Numbered from the stretch's first letter, positions 43,944 to 57,089 are shown. The stretch: DNA of 64,000 nucleotides from Flaccisagitta enflata (GCA_965153355.1 OZ231127.1:84320001-84384000); one strand, 5' to 3'. Program-made: numbers and translations. Notes: generated from the sequence alone by a model not told the origin.

Positions 43944-44889
43944 AACAAAAGCAGCAAACGCAGATAATACACTTTTTTTTTATAAGAACGTCACCTTTTG
44001 GGCAAGCCTTCAATGTTCTTAAATTTTTGGCAATTTCAAGGCTTAAATGTTCTTAAATTGTTCTTAATCTGAAAACAGTTTTTAACCCTCAGTTAAGAAC
44101 GTTTTTTAATTGGTTTGAGCTTGTCAAATAAGAAAATTGGTTTGAGCTTGTCAAATAGGAAAATGTCAATAATACAATAAATCAGCAGGTTTAAACATTT
44201 TAAGTCAATGTTAAGATAAATAAAAATAGAATGTTACACTCTTTTAAGTCAGCGATGCTTTGCTGAAGAGAAGGGAGAGCAAAACTTGGGAAAAAGAAAA
44301 TGTTCATAATTTTTTAAAAATATAAGCCTTTGTTCTTTAACTTATAAAGAAATAAAACTTTCCAACATTCTTAGTATGTTCTTAAATTTTTGAAGTCTAA
44401 CGTTCTTATAAACTTGGTTCTTATAAAAAAAAAGTGTACAGATAAGTAATTACTGATAGATGAACAGATGAAATGCATCGAGTGGTCGAAAACTGAAAAT
44501 GACAGTCAAACTTGTTTTTTCCTGGTCCAATATTTGCTAACACGCAATCACATGTTACTTTGATATGTCCGTTTATGTTGTTAATGTTATTCTTGACAAC
44601 TGTATATCTCTTAAACTGAGTTGCAATACGTCCTACTCTCATTTTGTTCATTGAAACCAAATTCTTTTTTTTTCCAACTTTTACATTACAAGGCTGGCTA
44701 GTCACAATTCTTGTCGTACCTGGTCGAATGAAAAACGACCAACGGTTTTTGTCGTTCTCCATCCAGCCAGCACCGTGTCAAACAATCGCGCGAGTATTTT
44801 CGTAGTTATCGATGTAAATTAAAAACTAACTCTCTTTGTTGAACGCAGGATAACGAAAAGTTGATAACTCATCTCTTTAAGCCACATTC

Positions 44890-45200
44890 TTAGGGTGATG
44901 AATCTTATCTCCGATGTATCATACCGTTGGTTTTGTTCTAACATGCTGATAATAAACAAAATATTCTATGCAACAACTAGTGGTTTAGATAACACCCGGC
45001 TGTAATGTCAAAAAATTGTAGCATTACAGCCGGCTGTAATTCTAACAACCTGTTGTTGAATATAACATTTTGTTTGTTACAGCTGGCTGTAACTTGAGCA
45101 ACTGTTTGTAGCATATAATATTTTGTTTTTGAGCAGTATGTTGGATCGAAGCCAGTGGTATTATACATATACCTATAGTGTTTTGTCAACTGACTGTTTA
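44890..45200. mobile_element. TIR element fragment related to 51230-51538
   Basis: It contains CAGCCGGCTGTAATT..AACAACC blocks like 51428-51455 and a right end TAGTGTTTTGTCAACTGACTG. The left end is diverged. An inverted match to 37955-37985 sits at its start. Confidence 0.45.
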
Positions 45201-45266
45201 TGACGCTAGCTTATTATCCTGCTTGCCCATGGTTTTTGATGAACATCTCTCTTTCTCTTCCTTTTT

Positions 45267-45555
45267 GGGCAGCGGCCCCAAAGGGCCGATGTCCTGTAGG
45301 AGACAGGGGTAAATTGCCAGACGTCCGTAGGGACGTCCGTCCATCTGTCCGTCCGTCCGAACATTTGTACGTCCCCGGATTAGGGCCATTTTGCTTAGAT
45401 TTGGGCCATGTTGCTTGGATTTGGGCTATTTGGCAGAATAGGGTCAGAATAGGCCCCAAAGGAGACGAAGCCCTGGGGATGGGGCAGGGGGGACGGATAT
45501 ACGTAAGTACGGACGTACGGACGGACGGACAGACAGATTCCCCCTGTGTTCGGAC
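45267..45555. mobile_element. Foldback element (copy 7)
   Basis: Left GGGCAGCGGCCCCAAAGGGC, CGATGTCCTGTAGGAGACAG and a GTCCGTCC tract; right a GGACGGACGGACAGAC tract and TTCCCCCTGTGTTC. A HINE-like end (CCGACATAGCAAGATGTAGAG) abuts it at 45568-45585. Confidence 0.6.
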
Positions 45556-45599
45556 CAACCGACCGACATAGCAAGATGTAGAGCCAAAGCTACCAAAGA

Positions 45600-46264
45600 A
45601 AACGTCATATTTCAGCTTCTAGAAATGACAATCTCATTCTGAAAAAAGTTCCCGGACGAACCTTCCAACCAATTTTGTTTAGGTGAGACTAACAACATTG
45701 ATTTTAAAAAAATAAACTACACAGAAAATACACCCGATTTTTGAGAAAAGTCACTTTTCTCTTCAGAAAACCATCAAGGGTCCCACTCTATCTCACTGCT
45801 TTTTATCATCAAGTTGTGCTATATGGCTGGAAATGGTATCAAATTGAAGAAAATATGATGAAAATTTAGTTTCAGAAATGTTTTGTAAGTTTCCCATCAT
45901 ATTTCCATCACATCTATACATTCCTCACAAGGGTTATAAAAGCAAAAATGTTATTTTTGGCCTTTAATTATATATAGAGAGCATGGTCATTTTATGAATT
46001 CATAATCTATTTCTAAATATCTTTGATTCAAGCCCAGCCCCGTGGTTCTGGCTCAACTGATTGAGAAATATCGTCAAAATTAACACTCAAAAACCCGCAA
46101 ACAAGAAAATGTATGCCTCGACCTCGCCAACTTCCAAGTTTCTTTCAGTGCTACAGTACAGCTGCAGTCTTAAATTTGTGCTCTCTTATAAAATCGATTT
46201 TGATTTGTTGTGGAAAGGGTAGTGCAGGCAACCATTAATAAAGTTATGTACCATTTCCTTTCAG
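45600..46264. other. 3' part of the XK-related intron
   Basis: AT-rich, no second exon recognised. It ends in TTACCATTTCCTTTCAG-like sequence (AG at 46263-46264), a clear acceptor for exon 2. Confidence 0.5.
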
Positions 46265-48056
46265 GGTAAAAGTGGTAGTTTCAATGCTGAAAATGTGCGA
46301 GGTGGCATTAGAATCGGTACCTCAGTTGGCAACGCAGTGGGCGGCTATTTACGTGGGAAATATCTTTCCAAACGCTACTGACGCGTTTAGGGCGCGTATG
46401 AGCGCTCTCCAATGTCTGTCCATATCTACGTCCACAATCACAGTCGTCTTCTCAATTGTCAGTTACATTGGTCAAAATCGGCGCCGGCAGTGGATTCGTC
46501 CCGGATTTCCACCGGCGGCGTCTCTTCTGCCATTGGGTTGTCTCACACTGGCAGCCATTATCTCCGGGACTATGTCTTTTAAATTACTAGAAACGAGTGG
46601 ATTCAATATTATTGAGGGCTTAGTATTCTTTAATTCGTTTTCAATGTTGTTTACCATCTTCGCTATTGTCATGCCATGCAACAGCGCATGTTGTAATGGT
46701 CCATGTTGTAAAGTCATTCGCATTGGAGTTCATCTTTGGTGTAGTGGTATTTTACCCGCAGTCAATATTTACTATCTCGCAACTGAATATACAGAAATTT
46801 ACAAACACGATGTCATTAACCTATTTGTATTCATTAAGATTTGCATGATCGTCCATTTCTTCCTCGGAATCATTGTATTCTCTGGCCTGAACTACGCCAA
46901 GTTTTTTTCACCGATCATTTTTGCTTGCGTGTCACTCGTAAGAAAAATAATCCAATGCTGCTGTTGCTGCCGCTGTTGCCGTGAAGAGTGGCAAATTAGC
47001 ATCGACAAGATGCTCGACGATGTGGTGAAAATTGAAAGTGTGAACCAGGAATTGGGCGCAGAGCTGCGAGAAATTGTGCAGGGGCAGATGTTGGAGGTGG
47101 GCAAGGCAGATCATCAGCTGGATTTAGGCAAGAAGGAGCAGAGGCTAACGGGAGGTGGAACGAAGCAGCAGTTGCAGTTGGGTGTAGGAGAGGAGAAGCA
47201 GGTTGTGGGAGAGGAAAGGAGAGGAGAGGAGCAGAAGTCAGTTGTAGATGAGGAAACGCAGAGGCTTACTGGAGGTGAAACAAAGCAGCAGTTGGGTGAA
47301 GGAGAGGAGAAGCTGGTTGTGGGAGAGGCGGAGCAGAAGTTGATCGTAGATGAGGAGGAGCAGAGGCTAACTGGAGGTGGAACAAAGCAGCAGTTGCAGT
47401 TGGGTGTAGGAGAGGAGAGGCTGGTTGTGGGAGAGGCGGAGAAGAAGTTGATTGTAGATGAGAAGGAGCAGAAGCTAACTGTAGGTGGAACAAAGCAGCA
47501 GTTGCAGTTGGGTGTAGGAGAGGAGAGGCTGGTTGTGGGAGAGGCGGAGCAGAAGTTGATTGTAGATGAGGAGGAGCAGAAGCTAACTGGAGGTGAAACA
47601 AAGCAGCAGTTGCAGTTGGGTGTAGGAGAGGAGAGCCTGGTTGTGGGAGAGGAGAGGCTGGTTGTTGGAGAGGAGCAGAAGTCAGTTGTAGATGAGGAGG
47701 AGCAGAGGCTTACTGGAGGTGAAACAAAGCAGCAGTTGGGTGTAGGAGAGGAGAGGCTGGTTGTGGGAGAGGCGGAGCAGAAGTTGATTGTAGATAAGGA
47801 GGAGCAGAAGCTAACTGTAGGTGGAACAAAGCAGCAGTTGCAGTTGGGTGTAGGAGAGGAGAGGCTGGTTGTGGGAGAGGCGGAGCAGAAGTTGATTGTA
47901 GATGAGGAGGAGCAGAAGCTAACTGTAGGTGGAACGAAGCAGCAGTTGCAGTTGGGTGTAGGAGAGGAGAGGCTGGTTGTAGGAGAGGCGGAGCAGAAGT
48001 TGATTGTAGATGAGGAGGAGCAGAAGCTAACTGTAGGTGGAACGAAGCAGCAGTAG
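46265..48056 (+). CDS. XK-related protein, exon 2 (membrane core and repeat tail) to the first in-frame stop
   Basis: Base 46265 completes the Arg codon split at the end of exon 1. MLKMCEVALESVPQLATQW matches the conserved L.LCE..LES.PQL..Q segment of XK-related proteins. Five hydrophobic segments follow, to about 46900 (among them LLPLGCLTLAAIISG and ICMIVHFFLGIIVFSGLNY), then a Cys-rich juxtamembrane CCCCCRCC. From about 47130 the protein is a tail of about 36-residue repeats (EEQKLT.G.TKQQLQLGVGE, then ERLVVGEAEQKLIVDE). TAG at 48054-48056 ends it; total length with exon 1 would be about 724 residues. XK relatives have cytosolic tails, but a repeat tail of this size is unusual. Confidence 0.75.
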
Positions 48057-48900
48057 CAGTTGGGTGTAGGAGAGAGAAGGCTGGTTGTGGGAGAGGCGGA
48101 GCAGAAGTTGATTGTAGATGAGGAGGAGCAGAGGCTAACTGGAGATGAAACAAAGCAGCAGTTGCAGTTGGGTGTCGGAGAGGAAAGGCTGGTTGTGGGA
48201 GAGGAGCAGAAGTCAGTTGTAGATGAGGAGGAGCAGAGGCTCACTGGGGGTGAAACAAAGCAGCACTTGGGTGAAGGAGAGGAGAAGCTGGTTGTGGGAG
48301 AGGCGGAGCAGAAGTTGATTGTAGATGAGGAGGAGCAGAAGCTAACTGGAGGTGAAACAAAGCAGCAGTTGCACTTGGGTGAAGGAGAGGAGAAGCTGGT
48401 TGTGGGAGAGGCGGAGCAGAAGTTGATTGTAGATGAGGAGGAGCAGAAGCTAACTGGAGGTGAAACAAAGCAGCAGTTGCAGTTGGGTGTAGGAGAGGAG
48501 AGGCTGGTTGTTGGAGAGGAGCAGAAGTCAGTTGTAGATGAGGAGGAGCAGAGGCTTACTGGAGGTGAAACAAAGCAGCAGTTGGGTGAAGAAGAGGAGA
48601 AGCTGGTTGTGGGAAAGGAGAGGCTGGTTGAGGGAGAGGAGAGGCTGGTTGTGGGAGAGGAGCAGAAGTCAGTTGTAGATGAGGAGGAGCAGAGGCTTAC
48701 TGGAGGTGAAACAAAGCAGCAGTTGGGTGAAGAAGAGGAGAAGCTGTTTCTGGGAGAGGCGGAGCAGAAGTTGATTGTAGATGAGGAGGAGCCGAATCTA
48801 ACTGGAGGTAGAACAAAGCAGCAGTTGCAGTTGGGTGTAGGAGAGGAGAAGCAGGTTGTGGGAGAGGAGCGGAAGTTGTTTGTAGAGGGTGAGGAGCAGA
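47130..48900 (+). repeat. Coding minisatellite, about 108-bp and shorter units
   Basis: About 17 units of GAGGAGCAGAAGCTAACTGG, GGAACAAAGCAGCAGTTGCA, TTGGGTGTAGGAGAGGAG and GTTGTGGGAGAGGCGGAGC. A shorter variant carries CAGAAGTCAGTTGTAGATG. All unit lengths are multiples of three. The opposite strand is also open for 376 codons, so openness alone does not prove translation. Confidence 0.9.
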
Positions 48901-49058
48901 GGCAAACTGGAGGTGAGAAGATGCAAAAGCTGGATCAAGCTGAGCTGCAGCAGAAGCTGGAGAGAGATGTGGAGAGGCAGGAGCTGGAACAAGCAGAGGA
49001 GTTGCAGAAGCTGAATGCAGACAAGGAGGAGCAGAATCCAGATGGAGGAGAGGAGTAA
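48057..49058 (+). pseudogene. Continuation of the XK-related repeat frame past TAG
   Basis: The same frame continues without another stop for about 330 codons to TAA at 49056-49058, in the same repeat pattern and then a diverged Gln/Glu/Leu segment (QAELQQKLERDVERQELEQA). The TAG replaces TTG, seen at the equivalent position in other units (CAGCAGTTGCAGTTG). It is either a nonsense allele, read-through, or an assembly or base error. Degenerate remains with more stops run on to about 49500. Confidence 0.6.
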
Positions 49059-49962
49059 CAGGAGCTGGGGGTTGGAGAGGAGACGCGGTAGCTGAATGCA
49101 GGCAAGGTGAAGCAGAGTCCAGATGAAGGTGAGGCTGATTACAGTGCTAGGTGTCAAAGAGGAGAAGCAAAATCTAGAGGCTGGCATAGATGAGCAGTAT
49201 CCAGATGGAGGAGAAGAGTAGCAGGAGCTGAGTGTGGGAGCTGAGGGACAGTAGCTAGATGGGGGAGGAGCTTTGTGTTGAAGATGAGCAAGATTTGAAT
49301 GGAGATGAGGAGCAGTAGCTCAGCAAAAGAGAGGAGGAGCAGGACCTGGATGCGGGTGAGAGGGAGCAGAAGCTTGATGAAGGTGAGAGGGCGCAATTTC
49401 TACAAGTAGGTGAAGAGGAGCAGAAGTTGTTGGGAGTTGAAGAGGAGCAAAAGCGTGATGAAGGTGAGAGAGCGCAATTGCTAGAAGTGGGTGAAGACTG
49501 AAGAGGAGCATACATAATTAGTCTTTATCGTTTTTTTTTTTGTTACACCTACATATTACCTTAGCTTATGACTGTATTTTGACTGTGCTTCTTTTTCTTT
49601 CGCTTGACCCTTTGTACTCGCGCTACACTAGGTGTGTGAAAAAACTAACGATAAGCTTGATAAATGTGAGGAAGAACAGCAGCGTGACAAAAAGATGTAG
49701 GTGTCAGGTGAGGAGTAATTGCTAGAGGAGCAGAAGCTGTATGTAGATGAATAGTCTCGATGGCTGGTTGCGTATGAAAATATCCTTTTTAAGTGCACCT
49801 CACTTTTTCTTTAATTTTTCTATTATGTTTCTACTCCATATGCTTTGTGTAACATTTCTGTAATACATTTGTCTTTATATATAAATGTATTCGTGTAGTT
49901 ACTTTTATGACCAACTGGTAGTCAAAGAGCCTGGATCTACGGTTTAGTCCTCATACTTATAG

Positions 49963-49968
49963 AATAAA
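49963..49968 (+). terminator. Candidate polyadenylation signal AATAAA
   Basis: First good AATAAA after the XK-related exon, about 905 bp past the TAA at 49058. Confidence 0.35.
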
Positions 49969-50294
49969 ATATTCCGGTCATGATGTCCTCATTTCACTTG
50001 CCTCATGCAGTCATGCTCATCAATGATGAAGTTTCGATGGTAGAACAAAATTCGACTAGAAAATGGCCCAAAAACTTGTCAGAGAGACACCATAACGAGA
50101 GAAAAATTTGATATCAGATGTGTCGATATTGACGAGCGCTTGTTTTTAACGGGAAGACGACGCCAATCTCAAAATAGAGTAGACTTTTTTTTATAGATAT
50201 GAAAATGCTTTTTGAAAATCATATCTGCTTACTACGGGCAAAAACCAGATTTCAGCCCTTTTTTTGTTTAGTCTAAAAAAGTCTGAGATACAGA

Positions 50295-50487
50295 AGAACA
50301 AGGCCAGATACATGGCAACCTAAGTCGTGGGGGGGGGGGCAGGGGCAGCAATAAAAAAGACTTGCCAAGCATTTGGGCCGGAGCAGTAATGCAAAAACCG
50401 CCCATAAACACCAAAAAGGTAAGCACTATAGACCAACCAACCGACGGACATAGCGGGATTTAGAGTCGCATGCCATCCACTAAAAAT
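50295..50487 (+). mobile_element. HINE-like element
   Basis: Left AGAACAAGGCCAGATACATG, AAGTCGTGGGGG, GGGCAGGGGCAG; centre CATTTGGGCCGGAGCAGTAA; right CCGACGGACATAGCGGGATT, AGTCGCATGCCATCCACT then AAAAA. The left and right arms match poorly in this copy. Confidence 0.65.
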
Positions 50488-50614
50488 TTCCCTTTATGGG
50501 ATGTCAGGTCATCGACCTTTCAAGGAACCCATGCCTAAGAAGAGGAAGAAAAAAGATTAAAGCTGAAAATTGACCGTTGCTCTCTTTTCGCAGTGTTTTA
50601 AACGTTGACCAACG

Positions 50615-50940
50615 TGTCAGCAAGCTGTGAGTCACAGCCTGTGACGGCTCGGATGCCATCAAGCCAACTATGACCAAGCTGTGAGCAAAGTGCTACCTGG
50701 CCCGGATGTTACCAAGCTTTGACCAAGCTGTTTGCAAGCCGTGTCCTGGGTGTCAGCAAGCAGCCAAGCAGGATGTACAGGCGGATGGACTTGGGTGTTG
50801 GCAAGCCGTGACCTTGGTCCTTAGTGTCAGCAAGCTGTGGCCAAGGTGACAAGAAGCCATGTCCTGGGTGTCAGAAAGCGGTGACTTGGGTGTCGGCAAG
50901 CTTGGACCTGGGTGACGCTGGCCTAAAGCTGAGACTGCCC
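50615..50940. repeat. Degenerate GGTGTCAGCAAGCTGTGACC repeat
   Basis: About ten imperfect units of 24-33 bp built on CAAGC(T/C)GTGACC and GGGTGTC(A/G)GCAAG. Confidence 0.8.
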
Positions 50941-51229
50941 TGACGTAGCAGTGAAATATCAGCGAACCATGAGTTCATTTAGGCTTTTTTGTGTTGGGAA
51001 AAATAAAACTGAGAGAGTTGGTTATTGTTTGAAACTCATTAAAAGCAAAAGAAATTATCGTTGGTATTTATTTTTTTTTCTTTTTACATTTTCGAGTATA
51101 AGATACGGACGCAAAAACGGATGCAGCTACCAAGGCAGTAAATTCAAACCTATAGGAGAAATTTTAATGACCTCATTAAGTCAAACATAAAGCCATTTCA
51201 ACATCTATGTTCATCCCAAAAGTCCTGTA

Positions 51230-51538
51230 CAGTCAGTGGACAAAACACAATGGGTAGAGAACTCATCTTGTTAGCTTTGATCCAACTAATAGCATTATTA
51301 TATATTTAACAAAATCAATCATTGGTAAAAAGTTTTATATCTAACTATTCAGAATTTAATCAGGATTATGAATCTGCATGTTTTGTTCTACTTGGTGAAT
51401 TTGGATTTTTTCCAATTCTTAGCTTAACAGCCGGCTGTAATTTCAACAACCAATTGTATACAGCATTCTACTCATTATCAGTAAGCTGGATCAATGCCAG
51501 AGTGAGCTCTCTATCTATTGTGTTTTGTCCACTGACTG
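51230..51538. mobile_element. TIR element with CAGTCAGTGGACAAAACACA ends
   Basis: Left CAGTCAGTGGACAAAACACA then ATGGGTAGAGA is mirrored by TCTCTATCTATTGTGTTTTG then TCCACTGACTG. About 309 bp, no coding region. The flanks are TA on the left and TG on the right, so a TA target is possible but not clean. Confidence 0.7.
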
Positions 51539-51640
51539 TGAGGGGCACTGATTCAGACAAAATTGAAATCCATGACAATGACTAAACACTAAAAAGAAAA
51601 GAAAAAAAGAAACAAAGCAACGAACAAAAGGAAAAAAAGA

Positions 51641-52654
<1,014 letters not shown>

Positions 52655-52699
52655 AAACCATATGTTATGTGACATATCCGGAAATTCAAATTCAATATT

Positions 52700-53045
52700 T
52701 TAACATCTTTTCAAATTGAAGCTCGTCGTGGCGCAATCATTTAATATAAAGAGCTCCCGCCGTCAGCCTTCCAGTGGATATGTCGTTTACATCAGGATTT
52801 TTTTTGCGTCGGTCTTTCCCTTCATATAATTTTAAACTACGCAATATGCCCCTTTTCAGCCGCCGCGCTCCCGCCCTCACCGTCGGCAATTATAAGGGAT
52901 CTCCTTGATGGGTTGGGACCGGTTTTCGCATTGCTCCCCTAGCCAGACCTTGATCCTCTGAAAGGGCTGTCCCACAAAGGTCATTCTTGGGCGACCACTA
53001 CTGCCCTAGCCGCTTGCGGATGAGCATTGCCATTGATGCAGAGGG
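52700..53045. other. Single-copy interval, nothing recognised
   Basis: Mixed composition with no convincing frame or splice sites. Confidence 0.3.
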
Positions 53046-53050
53046 AGGGA

Positions 53051-53460
53051 CTACAGACGGGACCCTAATAAGAGCGGAGGAGGGACCCAAAGTTTTAGCA
53101 TCACCCCCTACAGCCTATATGGCTCAAGCAATGTTCTTAGTTGCTGTGGTGGATTACACCATGGGTGGATACAATTGGCGCCACTGTGGCGATTTTTGAA
53201 TTTCCACCTAGAACACCCCCAAATTTTCAAAATTGAAGAAAAAAATGGGTTCAATTTTCTGAGGGTCCAAAGGGTGATTTTGCAAAATCTAGGGGTGTTC
53301 TAGGTGGAAATTCAAAAATCGCCATGGTGGCGCCAATTGTATCCACCTAAGGTGGTAATCGCCACAGCAAGTGAGAGAAATGCTTGACCCATTTGAGCTG
53401 TAGGGGGTGATGCTAAAACTTTGGGTCCCTCCTCCGCTCTTATTAGGGTCCCGTCTGTAG
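53051..53460. mobile_element. Long palindromic element, arms of about 175 bp
   Basis: CTACAGACGGGACCCTAATA, AGAGCGGAGGAGGGACCC at the left is mirrored without change at the right end. The arms pair almost throughout, with a loop of about 60 bp near 53230-53280. No coding region. Target duplication is unclear. Confidence 0.8.
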
Positions 53461-53894
53461 ATTTATTCATTTTAAAAGACTGTAAATGTCTTGGCCAAAT
53501 CACAATCACTGAGTGTCGAGTCTTTTGTGAATTGCGCTGCAACTTACAGTGTAAGATCTTTATAAGGTTTTGTCACGTCTTCTTGTTATATAGTTATCAA
53601 TATGCCCAACATCCCTTAATTTACTGTTTAGTTTTAGGAAAGAATAATGATGAAGAGAGAAGATGAATTAAAAAATAAAATGAATAAAAAATCTTCGGCA
53701 AAAAAAATATGACATATGTCTGCAACTCGTCATGAACATTACGCGTGAAAATGAGCATGAAGCTAGAAATGCCTTAGGTGGGAAGGAGCTGGGTGGAAGG
53801 GGGGAGGGATAGAGAAAGTGGGATTGGTGGGACACGGAAGCTGGAAATGTATTATAAGTGGTTAGGATGGGGCAAAGGGGGATGTATGTATGGA

Positions 53895-54000
53895 CGTACA
53901 GACGGACGGACGAATGGATGGATGGACGGACGGATGAACAGATTCCCCCTGTGTTCAAAAGGACTTCGTCCACCTCGGAGCTGCTGTCCAAAAAAGAGGT
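53895..54000 (+). mobile_element. Foldback element fragment (copy 8), right arm
   Basis: GGACGTACAGACGGACGG, GATTCCCCCTGTGTTC, AAAGGACTTCGTCCACCTCG and GAGCTGCTGTCC correspond to the right arm of the GGGCAGCGGCCCC family. Confidence 0.5.
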
Positions 54001-54239
54001 GGAAATGATAAAGTGAGGATGGATTGGAAGTGAAAAATCAGGTGGGAAAGGTAAAATTGGGAAGGGGGATATCTATAGAGAGTGGGCAGTGGCAGTGGAA
54101 GGAAAGTTGAGATAGACGGGAAGTGGGCAGTAGAGGGAAAGTGGAGATACATGGTAAGTGGGGAAGGGGTGTGGAAATGGAAAGTTGGAAATCTATGACA
54201 AAAGCGACAATGTATGGTGAAATGATGTATGGTGGCACG

Positions 54240-54990
54240 TGAAACTAGGAGGGAAGGAGGTTGGTGGAAAGTGATGGAGAATGGGAAGTCGGATGGTGGG
54301 GTGGTGGTAGAGGGTGGGGTGGAAGAGGCAGTAGGAGGTGGAAGATTTGAAATGGAGTAGTTAGAAGTGGCAGGGTGGAAGGTGGATTGATGGAGGTGAT
54401 GGAAGTGAGAGGGTGGAAGATGGAATATTGAAGATGATAGAAGTAGGAGGATGGGGTGATGGAGGTGATGGACTTGTCAGGATGGGGTGATGGAGGTGAT
54501 GGAAGTGGGAGAATAGGGTGATGGAGGTGATGGAAACGGGAGAGTGGAAGGTGGAATAATGGAGGCGATGGAAATGGGAGGGTGGAAGGTGGATTGATGG
54601 AGGTGATGGGGGTGATAGAAGTGGGAGGGTGGATGGTTGATTTATGGAGGTGATGGAAATGGGAGGGTGGATGGTTGATTGATGGAAATGACGGGGGTGA
54701 TGGAAGTGGGAGGGTTGAAGGTGGATTGATGCAGGTGATGGAAGTGGGAGGGTGGATGGTTGATTGATAGAGGTGATGAATGTGGGAGGATGGTGTGATG
54801 GGGGTGATGGAAGGGGGAAGATGGGGTGATGAGGGTGATATAAGTGGGTGGATGGGTTGATGGGGGTGGTGGAAGTGGGAAGATGGGGTGATGGATGTGA
54901 TGGAAGTGGGAGGGTGGAGGTGATGAGAGCAAGCGGGTGGAAGGTGGAATAATGGAGGTGATGGAAGTGGGAAGGTGGCGTTGGGCTGTT
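54240..54990. repeat. GT/GA-rich minisatellite, about 30-bp units
   Basis: Units such as GATGGAGGTGATGGAAGTGG then GAGGGTGGAAGGTGGATT. Long His/Pro/Ser frames on minus are by-products. Confidence 0.85.
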
Positions 54991-55093
54991 GGAATGAAAG
55001 CCGGAAGGAGGAAGTGATAATGGATCGGACTCGATAAACTGCTTAGGCAACCAATGAATCATTTCAAAGAAGAATCGACGAACTCGCAACTCT

Positions 55094-55105
55094 CTCTCTC
55101 TTAGT

Positions 55106-55199
<94 letters not shown>
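55094..55199. repeat. (CT)n microsatellite
   Basis: About 50 CT units followed by ATATCCTCCTCATTCTC and an AG. No exon was identified after it. Confidence 0.95.
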
Positions 55200-55202
<3 letters not shown>

Positions 55203-55356
55203 CCTCCTCATTCTCACATATCTTCAGGCAAAAAAAGGCAGAAAGAAAGAAAGAAAATAGAAAAGAGAGAAGAGAAGGATAAAATGTATTCACGACGGAT
55301 TCCGGCTTTCGAGCGCCTTAAATCCTATCTTCCTTTTCTTCAATCTTACTCCTTAT

Positions 55357-55617
55357 CTTCTTCTTCTTCTTCTTCTTCTTCTTCTTCTGCTTCTGCTTCT
55401 GCTTCTTCTTCTTCTTCTTCTTCTTCTTCTTCTTCTTCTTCTTCTTCTTCATTTCTTTTTTTTCTTTTTCTTTTTCTTTTTCTTTTTCTTTTCTTTTTCT
55501 TAATCTTCTTCTTCTTCTTCTTCTTCTTCTTCTTCTTCTTCTTCTTCTTCTTCTTCTTCTTCTTCTTCTTCTTCTTCTTCTTCTTCGTCCTCTTCGTCTG
55601 CTTCTACCTCTCCTTCT

Positions 55618-55649
<32 letters not shown>

Positions 55650-55738
55650 TTCTTCTTCTTCTTCTTCTTCTTCTTCTTCTTCTTCTTCTTCTTCTTCTTC
55701 TTCTTCTTCTTCTTCTTCTTCTTCTTCTTCTTCTTCCT
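55357..55738. repeat. (TTC)n microsatellite with TTTTTC and CTG interruptions
   Basis: About 380 bp of TTC units in several blocks. Confidence 0.95.
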
Positions 55739-55875
55739 CTATTCCCTGACTACACTCGCAGTCACTTCCGCCCAGTCATTATACGCCCGGTCATTTACCC
55801 CCAGTTACGGCCTACATTATAAACCATTATCAACACTGTGGTCAGCCATAGATCTTGGCTCCGAAGTGCCCCCCG

Positions 55876-56016
55876 GATGATGATAATGATGATGATGATG
55901 ATAATGATAATGATAATGATAATGTAATATATAATGATAATGATAATAATATTAATGTGTGATGTGTGTGTGATGATATGTGATGTGTGTGAAAAAATAT
56001 AATGATAATGATGGTA

Positions 56017-56083
<67 letters not shown>

Positions 56084-56107
56084 GTGTGTGTGTGTGTGGC
56101 AATAGTA

Positions 56108-56149
<42 letters not shown>

Positions 56150-56213
56150 TTGTATTAGTGTGTGATGATGTGTGTGTAGTGATGTGATTGAAGTGGTGTG
56201 ACGATGACGATGG

Positions 56214-56263
<50 letters not shown>

Positions 56264-56265
56264 GA
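55876..56265. repeat. Cluster of (GATAAT)n, (GT)n and (ATG)n microsatellites
   Basis: GATAATGATAAT from 55876, GT tracts at about 56021-56098 and 56108-56149, ATG units at about 56207-56262. Confidence 0.9.
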
Positions 56266-56631
56266 TGATGATGATCCATGTACCCCATCGCCCCCAAATC
56301 ACCCCCAAACCATCCCTTTAAAGTGAATGCATCGATGGAGACAATGTTGATCATGGGCGCTGCCTGAAAGTGATGTAACCACTCCTTTATAGTTCCCACT
56401 GCACTCAATTTTCAAGAGGAAACGGCCCATTAATGTCCATATTATCACCATACAACTCAGATCGCGCTTACTCAACGGCTTGTCCTTCATAATGACCATC
56501 ATATGGTTCTCAAACGTAATTCACTGATGTATCTGTATGGCATATGCCGTATGGGTTGTTAGAATATACAATTTGATTTCAAGCAGTTCAAGAACGCATA
56601 AAGATTGAGACCACTGAAGATAACTTTTGGG

Positions 56632-56692
56632 AAACAAGGCCGTATTCGTGGCAGCATAAGTCGCAGACGGGTAGGCAGGAGCGGAAAACTTC
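56632..56692 (+). mobile_element. HINE-like left-end fragment
   Basis: GGAAACAAGGCCGTATTC, AAGTCGCAGACGGGTAGGCA and GGAGCGG, cut off by the next complete copy. Confidence 0.55.
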
Positions 56693-57084
56693 AAAACAAG
56701 GCCAACACCTATAAGTCGCGTGCGAGACTTACAGACAAAAAAATGACTTAGAATGACTTAGAATGACTTTTTATGACTTAGAATGACCTAAAATGACCAA
56801 AATTGATTTAAAATGACTAAAAACCCTAATGACCAAAAATGACTTAACATAACTTAAAATGACTTAAAAGGACTTAAAATGACTTAGAATGACTCATAAT
56901 GACTTAGAATAACTATAATTGACTTAAAATGACATAAAATGACCTATGTGTTGACGTTTCAGTACAAAAAAGTAAAGTGTGACGGACGGACCAACGGACG
57001 GACCGACGGACGGACGGACCGTCGGACGGACGGACCGACGGACCGACAAAGCGGGTTGTAGAGTCGCGTGCACGCGACTAAAAA
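56693..57084 (+). mobile_element. HINE-like element, GACTTAAAATG subtype
   Basis: Complete copy ending in the 18-base palindrome AGTCGCGTGCACGCGACT at 57061-57078 and AAAAA. Same order as 12980-13347 and 41513-41873. Confidence 0.85.
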
Positions 57085-57089
57085 GACTT

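Noticed and set aside
44421-44762. 113-codon minus-strand frame starting MENDKNRWSFFIRPG
   Set aside because: This length is expected by chance in AT-rich DNA of this size. No motif, splice site or neighbour supports it.
47114-48244. 376-codon minus-strand frame opposite the XK-related repeat tail
   Set aside because: It mirrors a repeat whose units are multiples of three. The plus strand joins in phase to XK-related exons, and the minus frame has no domain or splice support.
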